Part shown: piece by piece, positions 27,274-36,406 of the stretch
Layout of the letters: each line of letters starts with the position of its first letter
Numbering within the stretch: position 1 is the first letter of the stretch
Source of the DNA: Ignavibacteriales bacterium
GTDB taxonomy: Bacteria > Bacteroidota > Ignavibacteria > Ignavibacteriales > Ignavibacteriaceae
Direction of reading: 5' to 3'
NCBI GenBank assembly: GCA_016707585.1
Contig: JADJHL010000002.1
Coordinates: 124,001-188,000 of the forward strand
Length of the DNA stretch: 64,000 nucleotides
The notes under the pieces: generated by a model
The model's input: the letters and a program-made list of their open reading frames with translations, nothing else
Database searches by the model: none
What the model was told of the DNA's origin: nothing
Translations under genes and position numbers: made by a program

Positions 27274-28569
27274 ATGTTTAAATTTTTCTTATCAATCATT
27301 ATTGTTATCAGCTTTAATTTAAATTTGATTTCGCAAGCGGATACAAAAAAGGGAAATGTAATCTTTATTCATCCCGATGGAACTGGTTTAGCAGATTGGA
27401 ATGCTTTAAGAATGATTAAAGCTGGTCCAGATAGTGAAATTAATTGGGATAAACTTTCTGCTATTGGCTTATATCAAGGACATATTAAAGATAGAATTAC
27501 CTCTTCATCAAACGCTGGTGCAACAATACATGCTTACGGTGTAAAAGCTGATCTTGATGATTTTGGTTTGATCGATGATAAAAAACCAACTTCAAGATCT
27601 GGAAAAAAATTAAGCATTATGGAAGAAGCAAAACAAAATGGAATTAAGATTGGAATAATTAATTCCGGTTCAATTGAAGAACCCGGTACAGCGGTTTTTG
27701 TTTCAAGTAATCTAAAGAGAGCAAACTATACTGAGATTGCAAAAGATATTATTCAATCTGGTGCAGATTTAATTTTTTCTGGCGGCGAGGATTTTTTAAT
27801 TCCCGATGGAACAAAAGGAAGATTTTCATCTAACGGAAAAAGAAAAGATGGCTTAAATCTTATTGATTGGGCAATACAAAACGGTTACAAAGTTGTTTAC
27901 ACAAAAGATGAATTAGCCTCAACTTCTCCGGATGTAAAAAAAATACTTGGTGTTTTTGCTGCAAGAAGTACTTTTAATGATAAAACTGAAGAGGAATTAG
28001 ATTCTCTTGGATTAAAAAATTGGAATGAAACAGTACCTTCAGTTGCAGAGATGACTGAATATGCATTAAAGTTTTTTGCAAACAAAGGACAGTTTTTTTT
28101 AGTTGTAGAAGAAGAAGGTTCAGATAATTTTGGAAATCAAAATAATGCAAATGGAAAATTAAGTGCATTAGATCGAGCTGATGATGCGATAGGAGTCGTA
28201 ATAGATTTCATAGATAAAAATCCTAACACAACACTTCTTACTGCTGCTGACAGTGAAGCTGGTGGACTTGAAGTTGCCGGTTATGAAATTGATAACTTAG
28301 ATACAAATAATCCTTTACCAATAAAAGATGCTAACGGTGCACCGATTGATGGAAGAGAAGGAACTGGTACTTTGCCTTTTGTTTCTAAACCTGATAAAAA
28401 TGGCAGAAGTTTTGCATTCGGAATTGCGTGGTCTTGTTTTGGTGATGTTACTGGTTCTGTAATTGCTCGCGCACACGGATTAAATGCCAATAGAATGCAC
28501 GGCAAAATTGATAACACTGATATTTACAGAATTATGTATTTAACTTTGTTTGGTGTTTGGCTGGATTAG
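27274..28569 (+). CDS. Divergent alkaline phosphatase-family protein, secreted
   Basis: A 431-residue PhoA-superfamily protein with a signal peptide (1-21). Asp35 (HPDGTG) fits the first metal ligand, and SSSNAGAT aligns with the DSAASAT nucleophile motif, keeping the serine (Ser79). Two usual zinc histidines are replaced: in VEEEGSDNFGN the position after Asp284 is Asn288, and the DH pair is Asp326-Ser327 (AADSEAGGL). A terminal histidine (His401 or His409) remains. It may use other metals or another reaction. GGAG precedes the ATG. It is convergent with the secreted endonuclease gene. Confidence 0.75.
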   Translation: MFKFFLSIIIVISFNLNLISQADTKKGNVIFIHPDGTGLADWNALRMIKAGPDSEINWDKLSAIGLYQGHIKDRITSSSNAGATIHAYGVKADLDDFGLIDDKKPTSRSGKKLSIMEEAKQNGIKIGIINSGSIEEPGTAVFVSSNLKRANYTEIAKDIIQSGADLIFSGGEDFLIPDGTKGRFSSNGKRKDGLNLIDWAIQNGYKVVYTKDELASTSPDVKKILGVFAARSTFNDKTEEELDSLGLKNWNETVPSVAEMTEYALKFFANKGQFFLVVEEEGSDNFGNQNNANGKLSALDRADDAIGVVIDFIDKNPNTTLLTAADSEAGGLEVAGYEIDNLDTNNPLPIKDANGAPIDGREGTGTLPFVSKPDKNGRSFAFGIAWSCFGDVTGSVIARAHGLNANRMHGKIDNTDIYRIMYLTLFGVWLD

Positions 28570-28588
28570 TTAAAAATTCTAAATGTTT

Positions 28589-28623
28589 AATGCTCAATGT
28601 TTAATAAACATTGAGCATTTTTT
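28589..28623 (+). terminator. Terminator after the alkaline phosphatase gene
   Basis: AATGCTCAATGTTTA (28589-28603) and its complement (28605-28619) form a long stem, followed by a T-run to 28623. The apex would open to a loop of several bases. It separates two convergent genes. Confidence 0.75.
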
Positions 28624-28624
28624 A

Positions 28625-30286
28625 TTACTTCATCAAGATCATTTTTTTAGTTTCAATAATATTTCCAACTTGCAAGCGATAGAAGTAAACCCCACTTGGA
28701 ATGTTTGAAGCATTAAAATTAACTTCATAGTTTCCAGCATTTCTAAACTCATTTACTAGAGTTGCAACTTCTGTTCCTAATACATCAAATACTTTAATTG
28801 TCTGTAAACTGTAGACTGGAGACTGCCAACTGATTGTTGTACCTGGATTAAACGGGTTTGGATAATTTTGTTCTAATGAAAAAGCTAAAGGTGTTGTAAT
28901 CTCATTTTCAACACTAACTGCATTATCTTTCCCGATTCCAGATAAACTAATTTGTTTTGTCCCACCGTCATCTGAATAAACTGTTAAAGTAGCTGAATAA
29001 CTATCTGCTGAATCAGGAATAAAATGCACAAGAGATTTCCAAGCAGAATATGGTTCAACTTCATATGTAATGTTTGTTATAATAAAATGAGAATCAGTAA
29101 CAACTATTGAATCTATAGTTAGAGAATTATTCCCAACATTTATCATATAAACATTGCCCGATGATGTATCACTAATATTTGTTGAATCAAACTGAACTAA
29201 ATATGGAAGTAAATCCAGTTCTGAATTTCTTGGACGAGTAGTGTTTGTTGCAAAGCTGTAAATTCTATCCACAAACTCCGGATGATCGATATAAGGATTT
29301 CTTTTCATCTGCAAACTTGCAATTGCATTATTTCGGTTTGATTCAATAACACCAACATTATCAAGTTTATTCCATTCTCTAAAAACATTTTCCTGAGTCT
29401 GAGTGAAAAAACTACCATAGTTTACAGGATAACGAGTAATAAAATAAAACATAGATCTGCTTACATCGCCTTTATGTACATCTCTTGGTTCAAAAACTAT
29501 TTCATTTAAACTATTTCTACCAAGTTTACTTCCTGCAGAATCCCAGGTAACACTTGAAATAACTTTTCCAAATGGATAATTTGATCTTATTCCATTAGCT
29601 GGATTATCTGTTGGAAATAAATGATAAAGATCAGACCGCATCGGTTCATCTTCGCCAAAGTTTGATTGCGGCCATGTATGTTCAGTATTAAAGTTGTAAT
29701 TGTTTTGTGCATCTGTTCTGTTTGTATAACCAATTGCTTTTCTTCCTGTGTAAACACATTCCAAAGTGTTTTGCGGTTCGCCCTGTCCATTTACTTTTTG
29801 ATTATCAATTTCCATAAACATTTTATCGCGAGCTAAATTATATCCAAGTGATGTATGATTATTAACAAGTGAAGTTAAAACGTTTTTCAATTCGCTATCA
29901 TATCTATTAAAGGTTGTAGCATCGTAATTATCGCCGTAATAAGCAAAACCAATAACATCAATAGCAACTCCAATTGTACTATCATCACTCGAAATAAATA
30001 TTACATCTTCATCAATTACGTTTTGATTTGGATTGTACTTTAACCAACATATTGAGCTATCAAATGATAAAATAGTAATCATTGTATCTGATAATGAATA
30101 AACTGATTTTAGATTACTCAAGTTTACAGTTACATCGTTTTGCGAATTATTAATTATATAGAATGAAGTGCTGTCCGGTGAGTTGATAAAAACTTCGGGA
30201 AATTCAATTGCATCAATGTTTGAAGTAACTTGAGCAAATAAGTTAAGATTTATAAAAAGTGATAAAAGTAACAAATATTTTTTCAT
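28625..30286 (-). CDS. Secreted endonuclease I with type IX secretion sorting domain
   Basis: A 553-residue extracellular nuclease. Signal peptide 1-18 (ends LNLFAQ). Residues about 20-110 and 365-455 are immunoglobulin-like, choice-of-anchor-type segments. The central part is the EndA/NucM endonuclease I domain with NTEHTWPQSNF, DLYHLFPTDN and HKGDVSRSMFYFITRYP. The last 80 residues, starting LEQNYPNPFNPGTTISW and ending FYRLQVGNIIETKKMILMK, are a type A sorting domain, so the protein should pass the outer membrane by the T9SS. It likely degrades environmental DNA/RNA, perhaps with the nearby phosphatase for phosphorus scavenging (inference). Confidence 0.92.
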   Translation of the reverse strand: MKKYLLLLSLFINLNLFAQVTSNIDAIEFPEVFINSPDSTSFYIINNSQNDVTVNLSNLKSVYSLSDTMITILSFDSSICWLKYNPNQNVIDEDVIFISSDDSTIGVAIDVIGFAYYGDNYDATTFNRYDSELKNVLTSLVNNHTSLGYNLARDKMFMEIDNQKVNGQGEPQNTLECVYTGRKAIGYTNRTDAQNNYNFNTEHTWPQSNFGEDEPMRSDLYHLFPTDNPANGIRSNYPFGKVISSVTWDSAGSKLGRNSLNEIVFEPRDVHKGDVSRSMFYFITRYPVNYGSFFTQTQENVFREWNKLDNVGVIESNRNNAIASLQMKRNPYIDHPEFVDRIYSFATNTTRPRNSELDLLPYLVQFDSTNISDTSSGNVYMINVGNNSLTIDSIVVTDSHFIITNITYEVEPYSAWKSLVHFIPDSADSYSATLTVYSDDGGTKQISLSGIGKDNAVSVENEITTPLAFSLEQNYPNPFNPGTTISWQSPVYSLQTIKVFDVLGTEVATLVNEFRNAGNYEVNFNASNIPSGVYFYRLQVGNIIETKKMILMK

Positions 30287-30357
30287 ATAATACTTTAAAG
30301 TTAAGCAAAAATTTTAGGGCACAAATTTACAACCGAATCCTCGAAATACAACATTAA

Positions 30358-30744
30358 TTATTCTGATATAATGGCAGTTGCCTCAATTTCTATCAACATA
30401 TCAGGATCAATTAAAGCTTTTACTTCAATCATTGATGTAACCGGTTTTATATCTTTAAAGAATTCTCCATGAGCTTTGCCGTATTCTTCCCAGAGTGAAA
30501 TATCAGTTACAAACATTCTTGTTCTAACTACATCATTCAAACTTGCACCAGCTTCTATCAGCGCTTTTTCAATTTTCTGCAAGATCACTTTGGTTTGAAG
30601 ATATGCATCGTTCACTCCGATAACTTTCCCACCTTCAACTGAAGTGGTTCCAGCAATTTCAATTATATTTCCAATTTTTACAGCACGAGAATAACCAACA
30701 ATATCTTCCCACTTAGCTCCTGATGAAATATTTATTCTTTTCAT
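30358..30744 (-). CDS. RidA-family (YjgF/UK114) protein
   Basis: A 128-residue trimeric-fold protein related to RidA, which hydrolyses reactive enamine/imine intermediates. It has AVKIGNIIEIAGTTSVEGG, LIEAGASLNDVVRTRMFVTD (with the substrate-binding Arg), and PVTSMIEVKALIDPDMLIEIEA. Some family members deviate from deaminase function, so the substrate is open. The ATG overlaps the AlkD-like gene's stop by four bases (ATGA at 30741-30744), making it the last gene of the nudix-hydrolase-alkD-ridA run. Confidence 0.9.
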   Translation of the reverse strand: MKRINISSGAKWEDIVGYSRAVKIGNIIEIAGTTSVEGGKVIGVNDAYLQTKVILQKIEKALIEAGASLNDVVRTRMFVTDISLWEEYGKAHGEFFKDIKPVTSMIEVKALIDPDMLIEIEATAIISE

Positions 30745-31445
30745 ATTTTCCCTTTTAAATAAGCTATACGTTTTTGTTCAGGAAATTTTTCTATTGCGTA
30801 ACGAAGCATTGTACGCGGCATTGTTTTATAATGCTTTTTTAGAAACTCTTCTTCCGTTTCTAAATCACGATTTCCAACTTCTCTTAACATCCATCCAACA
30901 GCTTTATGAATAAGATCATGTTTATCTTGTAATAAGATTTCAGAAATATTTAATGTGTCTTCAAAAAAATGTTCGCGAATAAATGTTTGTGTTGAAATGA
31001 TTGCAATTCTTTTTTCCCAAAGATCTTTTGAAACTGCAAACTTATAAAGCAAATCTTTTTCTTTATCAATCAAATATGCACCAACAATCTTAGGAGCAGA
31101 TAGATCAACTAAATCCCAGTTATTAATACCCTTTCTATTCTTAAGATAAAAATCAAAAACGATTTTCTTTTTCTTTTCATCACTTCTTTTGTATTGATCA
31201 ACAAGAATGAAAGCCGCAACTAATCTTTCTTCGTGTACTTTAGCAGAGATCAGTACTTTTAAATCTTCAAAAGCTAAATCCTTAAATCGCTTTGCTATTG
31301 TTCTTTGCACAGGGACTTTTATACCGTAAAAAATATCACCTTCACCGTACTCACCTTTTCCAGTTTTAAAAAACCTTTGCAAAATTACAGCTTGTTTAGG
31401 GTTTGCTTGTTTTTTTATTTCTTTTCTTATTTCTAACAAACTCAT
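30741..31445 (-). CDS. AlkD-like DNA alkylation repair protein
   Basis: A 234-residue HEAT-like-repeat protein of the AlkD/AlkC DNA glycosylase family, which removes alkylated bases. Seen are KTGKGEYGEGDIFYGIKVP, NWDLVDLSAPKIVGAYL and IHKAVGWMLREVGNRD, all characteristic. The open frame extends to 31508, but its first 21 codons (including LSFRPKGEIC) are read from a dispersed repeat. The ATG at 31445 (MSLLEIRKEIKKQ) is the natural start. It overlaps the RidA gene by four bases. Confidence 0.88.
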   Translation of the reverse strand: MSLLEIRKEIKKQANPKQAVILQRFFKTGKGEYGEGDIFYGIKVPVQRTIAKRFKDLAFEDLKVLISAKVHEERLVAAFILVDQYKRSDEKKKKIVFDFYLKNRKGINNWDLVDLSAPKIVGAYLIDKEKDLLYKFAVSKDLWEKRIAIISTQTFIREHFFEDTLNISEILLQDKHDLIHKAVGWMLREVGNRDLETEEEFLKKHYKTMPRTMLRYAIEKFPEQKRIAYLKGKI

Positions 31446-31449
31446 TTTA

Positions 31450-31477
31450 CAGATTTCTCCCTTCGGTCGAAATGACA
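31450..31477. repeat. Dispersed repeat fragment
   Basis: CAGATTTCTCCCTTCGGTCGAAATGACA is of the same type as the GGAATGAC-ended elements elsewhere in the window. Read on the minus strand it gives LSFRPKGEIC, a spurious peptide extension to the downstream repair gene. Confidence 0.6.
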
Positions 31478-31483
31478 ACTGAT

Positions 31484-32893
31484 TTACTTTGTGATTTTTT
31501 TTATCCAATCTAACATTGTTTGCAATGCTAAAGGTGAAATCGTTACTTCAATTTGTCCGTACTCAGAAATTTTACCTGTTTCAGATTTTTGAAATAAATG
31601 ATTTAAACCTTTAAGCTCGATGATCTCAAAATTACTATTACCACCTTTTTTTAATGCAGTTTCAATTGCTGAAAGATTTTCCTTCGGTGGAACTTGCAAA
31701 TCCTTCTCCCCATTTATGGCAATCACAGGACATTTTACTTTTTCTAAAACCGGAGCGGGATCAAAACGTAATAAGTATTTGAACCATGGACTAGTTAAAG
31801 TTTTAACCTGCATATTTAAATAAACTTCAGGATCACCAAGCTTGTTTTTTTCTTCTTCAGTCATAGCAGCATACTCTTTATTAAATATTTCTTTTAATTC
31901 GTTATCAAGTCCTTCATCATTATTGCTGTTTTTGATTATTGAAAATAGCTCTCTTTGCATTTTTAGAGATTTCATAATTTCCTCTTCAGGCATTCCCTCT
32001 GCTCTTTGAAACAACTCACCTTGAAGATAGAGAATTGAATCACCAGGAATCCCAAGTCCAGCCATCATTACAATAAATGCAACATCACTAGTTTGTACCG
32101 CAACTAATGGAGCAATCATTCCACCTTCGCTATGTCCAATTAGGCCAATTTTTGTTTTATCAATTTCTTTTCTTGTTTTCAGAAAATTAACTGCAGCCAG
32201 AACATCTTTTGCAAAATCTTCACTCGTTGCAGTTTCATGGTTACCTGTTGATTGCGCAATTCCTCTATCATCAAATCTTAAAACAGCAATTCCATTTTGC
32301 GTAAGATAATCTGAAATTACCAGAAAAGGTTTGTGCCCAAGAAGTTCTTCATTTCTATCCTGTCCGCCTGATCCTGATATCATTACAACTGCTGGAAAAT
32401 TATTTCCTTCTTTAGGAAAAGTTAAAGTTCCGGCAAGTACAACACCATCAACTTCATTTTCAAAAAGCACTTCTTCAGAATTATAAGGAAATGGTTCTTT
32501 GGGTTCCTGCGGTCGATTTCTTCCTTCAAGTTTTTCAACTTTTTTAAGAGTCAAGTTTAAACTCATTCCACCTTGAGACCACTTGCCATTAATTTTCATT
32601 TCATCATAAAAAATCTTACCTGAATAAAATCCTTGTACAACAGGGATTTTTATCAGAATAGAATCTCCATTAATCATCGTACTTTCTGTCGGAATTCCCA
32701 TCGTGCCCTGATCAGGACTATCAAGAGTAGCTTTATAATTTCCTGCATCGTCTTTGGTAAGATTAAATGCAACTGTAAGTTTAACTGAATTCAGCAAATC
32801 AAGTTTTCCCGCCCAGATACCACTTAAATCTTGTTGAGCTATTGATAATGTTGATATTATAAAAACTAATGCGAACAATAATCGACTTTTCAT
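31484..32893 (-). CDS. Secreted alpha/beta hydrolase (dienelactone hydrolase/S9-like)
   Basis: A 469-residue exported hydrolase. Signal peptide 1-19 (ends STLSIAQ). About residues 20-125 form a beta-rich N-terminal domain. The alpha/beta-hydrolase domain has MISGSGGQDRNEE (oxyanion region), RFDDRGIAQS, the nucleophile elbow GLIGHSEGGMIAPL, the acid in INGEKDLQVPP and the histidine in LKGLNHLFQ. This architecture is common in Bacteroidota esterases and peptidases; the substrate is unknown. It overlaps the upstream Nudix gene by four bases and precedes the AlkD-like gene by 38 bp. Confidence 0.85.
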   Translation of the reverse strand: MKSRLLFALVFIISTLSIAQQDLSGIWAGKLDLLNSVKLTVAFNLTKDDAGNYKATLDSPDQGTMGIPTESTMINGDSILIKIPVVQGFYSGKIFYDEMKINGKWSQGGMSLNLTLKKVEKLEGRNRPQEPKEPFPYNSEEVLFENEVDGVVLAGTLTFPKEGNNFPAVVMISGSGGQDRNEELLGHKPFLVISDYLTQNGIAVLRFDDRGIAQSTGNHETATSEDFAKDVLAAVNFLKTRKEIDKTKIGLIGHSEGGMIAPLVAVQTSDVAFIVMMAGLGIPGDSILYLQGELFQRAEGMPEEEIMKSLKMQRELFSIIKNSNNDEGLDNELKEIFNKEYAAMTEEEKNKLGDPEVYLNMQVKTLTSPWFKYLLRFDPAPVLEKVKCPVIAINGEKDLQVPPKENLSAIETALKKGGNSNFEIIELKGLNHLFQKSETGKISEYGQIEVTISPLALQTMLDWIKKITK

Positions 32894-33297
32894 AATAATC
32901 CTTTTTTGTTTACAATTTCTTTGTAGAACTCTTCAAGCACTTTATTGTAATTGAAAGCCAATTCTGTTTCTTGAATTTTTTTTAAATCAAAATATCCTAA
33001 AACCTGTCCCTCATTCAATTCAATTTCTCTAAGATTTAAATTAATTCTCTTCCAAAAAATATTATCAGTAATGTTTTCCGATGTAAGAATTTTGAACAGT
33101 TTGATTTCACCTAAATTATGGATGGACATTTCTTCCAACATCTCTCGCCGGAGAGCTTGCTCAGGAGACTCTCCTTCTTCAACTTTTCCACCCGGAATAT
33201 CCCACATATTAGGAAAAGGGATATCAATTTTATTATCACGCAATAATAAGAGAACTTCATTGTTGCTGTTGAGAAGTATTATTCCTGCGCCAAGCAT
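32890..33297 (-). CDS. Nudix hydrolase
   Basis: A 135-residue pyrophosphatase of the Nudix family, acting on nucleoside diphosphates linked to another group. The Nudix box is complete: GGKVEEGESPEQALRREMLEEM matches GX5EX7REUXEEXGU apart from its last positions. NKIDIPFPNMWDIPGG precedes it. MutT-like cleaning of damaged nucleotides is possible given the DNA-repair gene in the same run, but the substrate is not determinable. It diverges from crtI across only 60 bp. Confidence 0.9.
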   Translation of the reverse strand: MLGAGIILLNSNNEVLLLLRDNKIDIPFPNMWDIPGGKVEEGESPEQALRREMLEEMSIHNLGEIKLFKILTSENITDNIFWKRINLNLREIELNEGQVLGYFDLKKIQETELAFNYNKVLEEFYKEIVNKKGLL

Positions 33298-33357
33298 AAA
33301 ATATTTTTTTTATTAATAATATGGAACTATTAACAGCAAAAATAGGTTTCTTTTTAT

Positions 33358-34854
33358 ATGAAAGAAACAAATAAAAAATCAGCAATAATAATTGGCAGTG
33401 GTCTAGGTGGCTTATCTACAGCTTTGCGTTTATCCACGGAAGGTTACAACGTAACTGTAATTGAAAAGCACTCGAAACCCGGAGGAAGATTAAACCAGCT
33501 TAAACTAGATGGTTTTACTTTTGATGTTGGTCCATCATTTATGAGTATGAGCTGGGAACTTGAAGAATTATTTAAAAGTAACGGACTAAAAAATCCAATT
33601 CAACTTGAAGAACTCGATCCGCTTTACCAGGTTTACTTTGAAGGTGAAAATAAGCCTTATCGAATATTTAAATCTCTTAATAATCTTGAAGAAGAATTTA
33701 AAGATATAGAACCAAATCTTGCCGCAAAGGTTGAAAAATATTTATCACGCGCTGGTGAATTTTTCCACGATACAGAAGACAAAGTTGTAAAATCAAATTA
33801 TGCAAATGTTGTTGATTACATTTTAAAACTTACTCGCGTTCCACTTAAACATCTTCCATATCTTTTTAGAAATATGTGGAGTGAAGTCGAAAAGAATTTT
33901 GAATCAGAACAAGTACGCGTGATATTTTCTCTCGTCGCATTTTTCCTTGGTTCAACTCCATTTCATACTCCAGCAATTTATTCTCTTCTTAACTATACAG
34001 AAATGAAACACGATGGTTACTGGAAAGTTAAAGGCGGAATGTACAAGATTGTTGAAGAGTTAATGAAGATTTTAGAATCACGCGGAGTAAAATTTGTTTT
34101 TAACACTGAGATCGTCGGTGTTGCAAATTCAAACGGGAAACTAAATTCTTTGTTAGATAGAAATGGTAAAACCTGGAGCGCAGATATTTTTATTTCCAAT
34201 TCTGATGCTGCTTCTTTCAGAGGACAAATTCTTGGAAGAAAGAAATTCACAGAACAAAAATTAGATAATATGGATTGGACGCTAGCTCCATTTACAATTT
34301 ATCTTGGATTAAAAGGAAAAATCGATTCTCTCCAGCATCACAATTATTTTCTTGGCAGCAACTTTAGAGGATATGCTGATAAGATTTTTACATCTTCAAT
34401 CATTCCGCAAAAGCCTTATTACTATGTTAATGTCTCTTCCAAGACAACTCCGGAATGTGCCCCAGAAGGATGTGAAAATGTATTTATTCTTTGCCCTGTT
34501 CCTGATAGAAGATTTAAAAAAGATTGGAATGATAAAGAAGAAATTGCGAACAATATTATTAAAGATTTATCCGAACGTACAGGATTTGATATTCAATCCA
34601 ACACTTTAGTTAAACAAATCTTTTCTCCTGTTGATTGGGAAAATATGTTTAACCTTTACAAAGGTTCCGGTTTGGGTTTAGCACACGGAATAAATCAAGT
34701 AGGAGCATTCAGGCCAAAAAATAAAGACGAAGAATTTCCAAACTTATACTATGTAGGCGCTTCAACGACACCAGGCACAGGATTACCAATGGTTATTATC
34801 AGTTCAAAACTTGTAACAGATAGAATAAGGAGTGATTATGGATCTTTACAATAA
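33358..34854 (+). CDS. crtI: Phytoene desaturase
   Basis: FAD-dependent CrtI-family desaturase, here the best candidate to convert phytoene to lycopene. The dinucleotide-binding site is IIIGSGLGGLSTALRLSTEG with VIEKHSKPGGRLNQ; FDVGPSFMSMSWELEELF follows. The C-terminal FAD motif is YYVGASTTPGTGLPMVIISSK. Length (498 aa) is normal. It is first in an eight-gene carotenoid operon, and the crtB ribosome-binding site lies inside its 3' end. A second CrtI-family gene (crtD) lies at 36403. The assignment between the two rests on motif similarity and operon logic. Confidence 0.88.
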   Translation: MKETNKKSAIIIGSGLGGLSTALRLSTEGYNVTVIEKHSKPGGRLNQLKLDGFTFDVGPSFMSMSWELEELFKSNGLKNPIQLEELDPLYQVYFEGENKPYRIFKSLNNLEEEFKDIEPNLAAKVEKYLSRAGEFFHDTEDKVVKSNYANVVDYILKLTRVPLKHLPYLFRNMWSEVEKNFESEQVRVIFSLVAFFLGSTPFHTPAIYSLLNYTEMKHDGYWKVKGGMYKIVEELMKILESRGVKFVFNTEIVGVANSNGKLNSLLDRNGKTWSADIFISNSDAASFRGQILGRKKFTEQKLDNMDWTLAPFTIYLGLKGKIDSLQHHNYFLGSNFRGYADKIFTSSIIPQKPYYYVNVSSKTTPECAPEGCENVFILCPVPDRRFKKDWNDKEEIANNIIKDLSERTGFDIQSNTLVKQIFSPVDWENMFNLYKGSGLGLAHGINQVGAFRPKNKDEEFPNLYYVGASTTPGTGLPMVIISSKLVTDRIRSDYGSLQ

Positions 34855-35677
34855 GACTTCGTATGCAATTAGTAAGGTGGTAACAAAAAATTACAGCACT
34901 TCATTTAGTCTTGGAATATCTGCTTTTGCACCGCAATACCGAGATGCGATTTATGGCATTTATGGTTTTGTAAGAATAGCTGATGAGATTGTAGATACAT
35001 TTCAGGGATATAATCAAAAACAATTGATGAAAAATTTTCGGAAAGAAACTGAAGAAGCACTAAATACTGGAATATCAACAAATCCAATTTTGCAAGCGTT
35101 CATTCATACAGTTAAAGAATATAAAATTGATTATCACTATATAGATGCCTTTTTAAAAAGTATGGAAATGGATTTAACTAATTCTTACTACGAACCACAG
35201 CATTACAATGAGTACATTTATGGTTCTGCAGAAGTTGTGGGATTAATGTGTTTGCAAGTTTTTACTGGTAATGATAAAATATTATTTAACGAACTTATTG
35301 AACCAGCAAGAAGTTTGGGATCAGCTTTTCAAAAAGTAAATTTTTTGCGCGATATAAAAAGCGATATGGAAGAAAGAGAAAGGATTTATTTGCCAGGGGT
35401 CAATCATGCAATTAAAATTGATGACGAAAATAAAAGAAATCTTGAGAAAGAAATAGAAATTGAATTCCAAAAAGCTTTAATAGGAATAAAAAAACTTCCG
35501 GTAGGCGTTAAACTTGGGGTTTATTCAGCTTACCTTTATTACAAAGGATTGTTTAAGAAAATTAAGCGTTTAAAAATTAAAGAGCTGATGAACGAACGAG
35601 TACGAGTTTCAAACGCAACTAAAATTGCACTTTTTATACGTAGTTTACTTGAAATTAAGATTCTAAAACTAACATAA
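34838..35677 (+). CDS. crtB: Phytoene synthase
   Basis: Condenses two geranylgeranyl diphosphates to phytoene, the first committed carotenoid step. Both aspartate-rich motifs that bind Mg-diphosphate are seen: RIADEIVD (Asp49, Asp53) and FLRDIKSDMEERERIYLP. GSAEVVGLMCLQVF and AFQKVNFLRD are typical. The ATG at 34838 is chosen over a GTG two codons upstream because AAGGAG sits correctly before it. The start overlaps the end of crtI. The length of 279 residues is normal for CrtB. Confidence 0.93.
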   Translation: MDLYNKTSYAISKVVTKNYSTSFSLGISAFAPQYRDAIYGIYGFVRIADEIVDTFQGYNQKQLMKNFRKETEEALNTGISTNPILQAFIHTVKEYKIDYHYIDAFLKSMEMDLTNSYYEPQHYNEYIYGSAEVVGLMCLQVFTGNDKILFNELIEPARSLGSAFQKVNFLRDIKSDMEERERIYLPGVNHAIKIDDENKRNLEKEIEIEFQKALIGIKKLPVGVKLGVYSAYLYYKGLFKKIKRLKIKELMNERVRVSNATKIALFIRSLLEIKILKLT

Positions 35678-35705
35678 GTTAGGATTTAATAGCTAAATAT
35701 TTTCA

Positions 35706-35723
35706 GCCGATATCATTATCGGC
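35706..35723 (+). terminator. Hairpin between crtB and the cyclase gene
   Basis: GCCGAT, loop ATCATT, ATCGGC, then ATTTATTTTTTA. It is a short intrinsic-terminator-like structure in the only real gap of the carotenoid operon, placed 12 bases before the next ATG. It could dampen expression of the downstream genes or mask the start. Confidence 0.45.
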
Positions 35724-35734
35724 ATTTATTTTTT

Positions 35735-36406
35735 ATGAGCACATACTTATTAATTAATATAGCAATCATTTTCTTTCCAACAGTTTTATCTTTTGATAAA
35801 AATTTAAAGTACTATAAAAATGTAAAATACGTTTTCCAATCGCTGCTGATTGTAAGCACAGTATATATAGTTTGGGATATTGTAGCAACAAAGCGAGGTG
35901 ATTGGGCCTTTAATCCAGAACATTTAATAGGCACCTACTTCTTCGATTTACCATTAGAAGAGATATTATTTTTTATTACTGTCCCTTACTCTTGCATATT
36001 TATTTACGAAACAGTGATGTTCTACGTTAAGGAAAAAGAAATTGTAGTCAATAGAAAAGTATTTTTTATACCTGCTCTAATATTACCAAGTATAGGATTT
36101 ATATTTTACAAGCAGCATTACAGCTTTACCGTTTTATTATTTGCCGCAATATTTTTTATTGCTGCAATAATAATTAATTCACCATTGCTTAAATCAAGAA
36201 ATTTCTGGATAACTATTTTAATCTGCTTCATCCCATTTTTAATTGTTAATTATTTTCTCACATCTATACCAATCGTAACTTATAATGAATTTGCTTTTAG
36301 CGGTAAAAGATTTTTAACTATTCCTTATGAAGACTTTCTTTATTCTTTTTCTATGGTTTCATTGTGGATTTTATTTTATGATTTATTAAAGACAAAGAAG
36401 AAATGA
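35735..36406 (+). CDS. crtYcd: Lycopene cyclase, CrtYcd (heterodimeric-type domains fused)
   Basis: Membrane lycopene beta-cyclase of the CrtYc/CrtYd type also found in archaea, fungi and many Bacteroidota. It is 223 residues with about six to seven hydrophobic helices. Two repeats carry the family signature: DLPLEEILFFITVPYSCIFIYE in the first half and YEDFLYSFSMVSLWILFYD in the second. GDWAFNPEHLIGTY is also typical. Such enzymes can form one or two beta-rings; the cruF/crtD neighbours favour a monocyclic product. Its stop overlaps the crtD start (ATGA). Confidence 0.9.
   Translation: MSTYLLINIAIIFFPTVLSFDKNLKYYKNVKYVFQSLLIVSTVYIVWDIVATKRGDWAFNPEHLIGTYFFDLPLEEILFFITVPYSCIFIYETVMFYVKEKEIVVNRKVFFIPALILPSIGFIFYKQHYSFTVLLFAAIFFIAAIIINSPLLKSRNFWITILICFIPFLIVNYFLTSIPIVTYNEFAFSGKRFLTIPYEDFLYSFSMVSLWILFYDLLKTKKK

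Noticed and set aside
31446..31508. N-terminal extension of the AlkD-like gene
   Set aside because: It is translated from a dispersed repeat (LSFRPKGEIC) and is not family-like; the ATG at 31445 matches the natural N-terminus.
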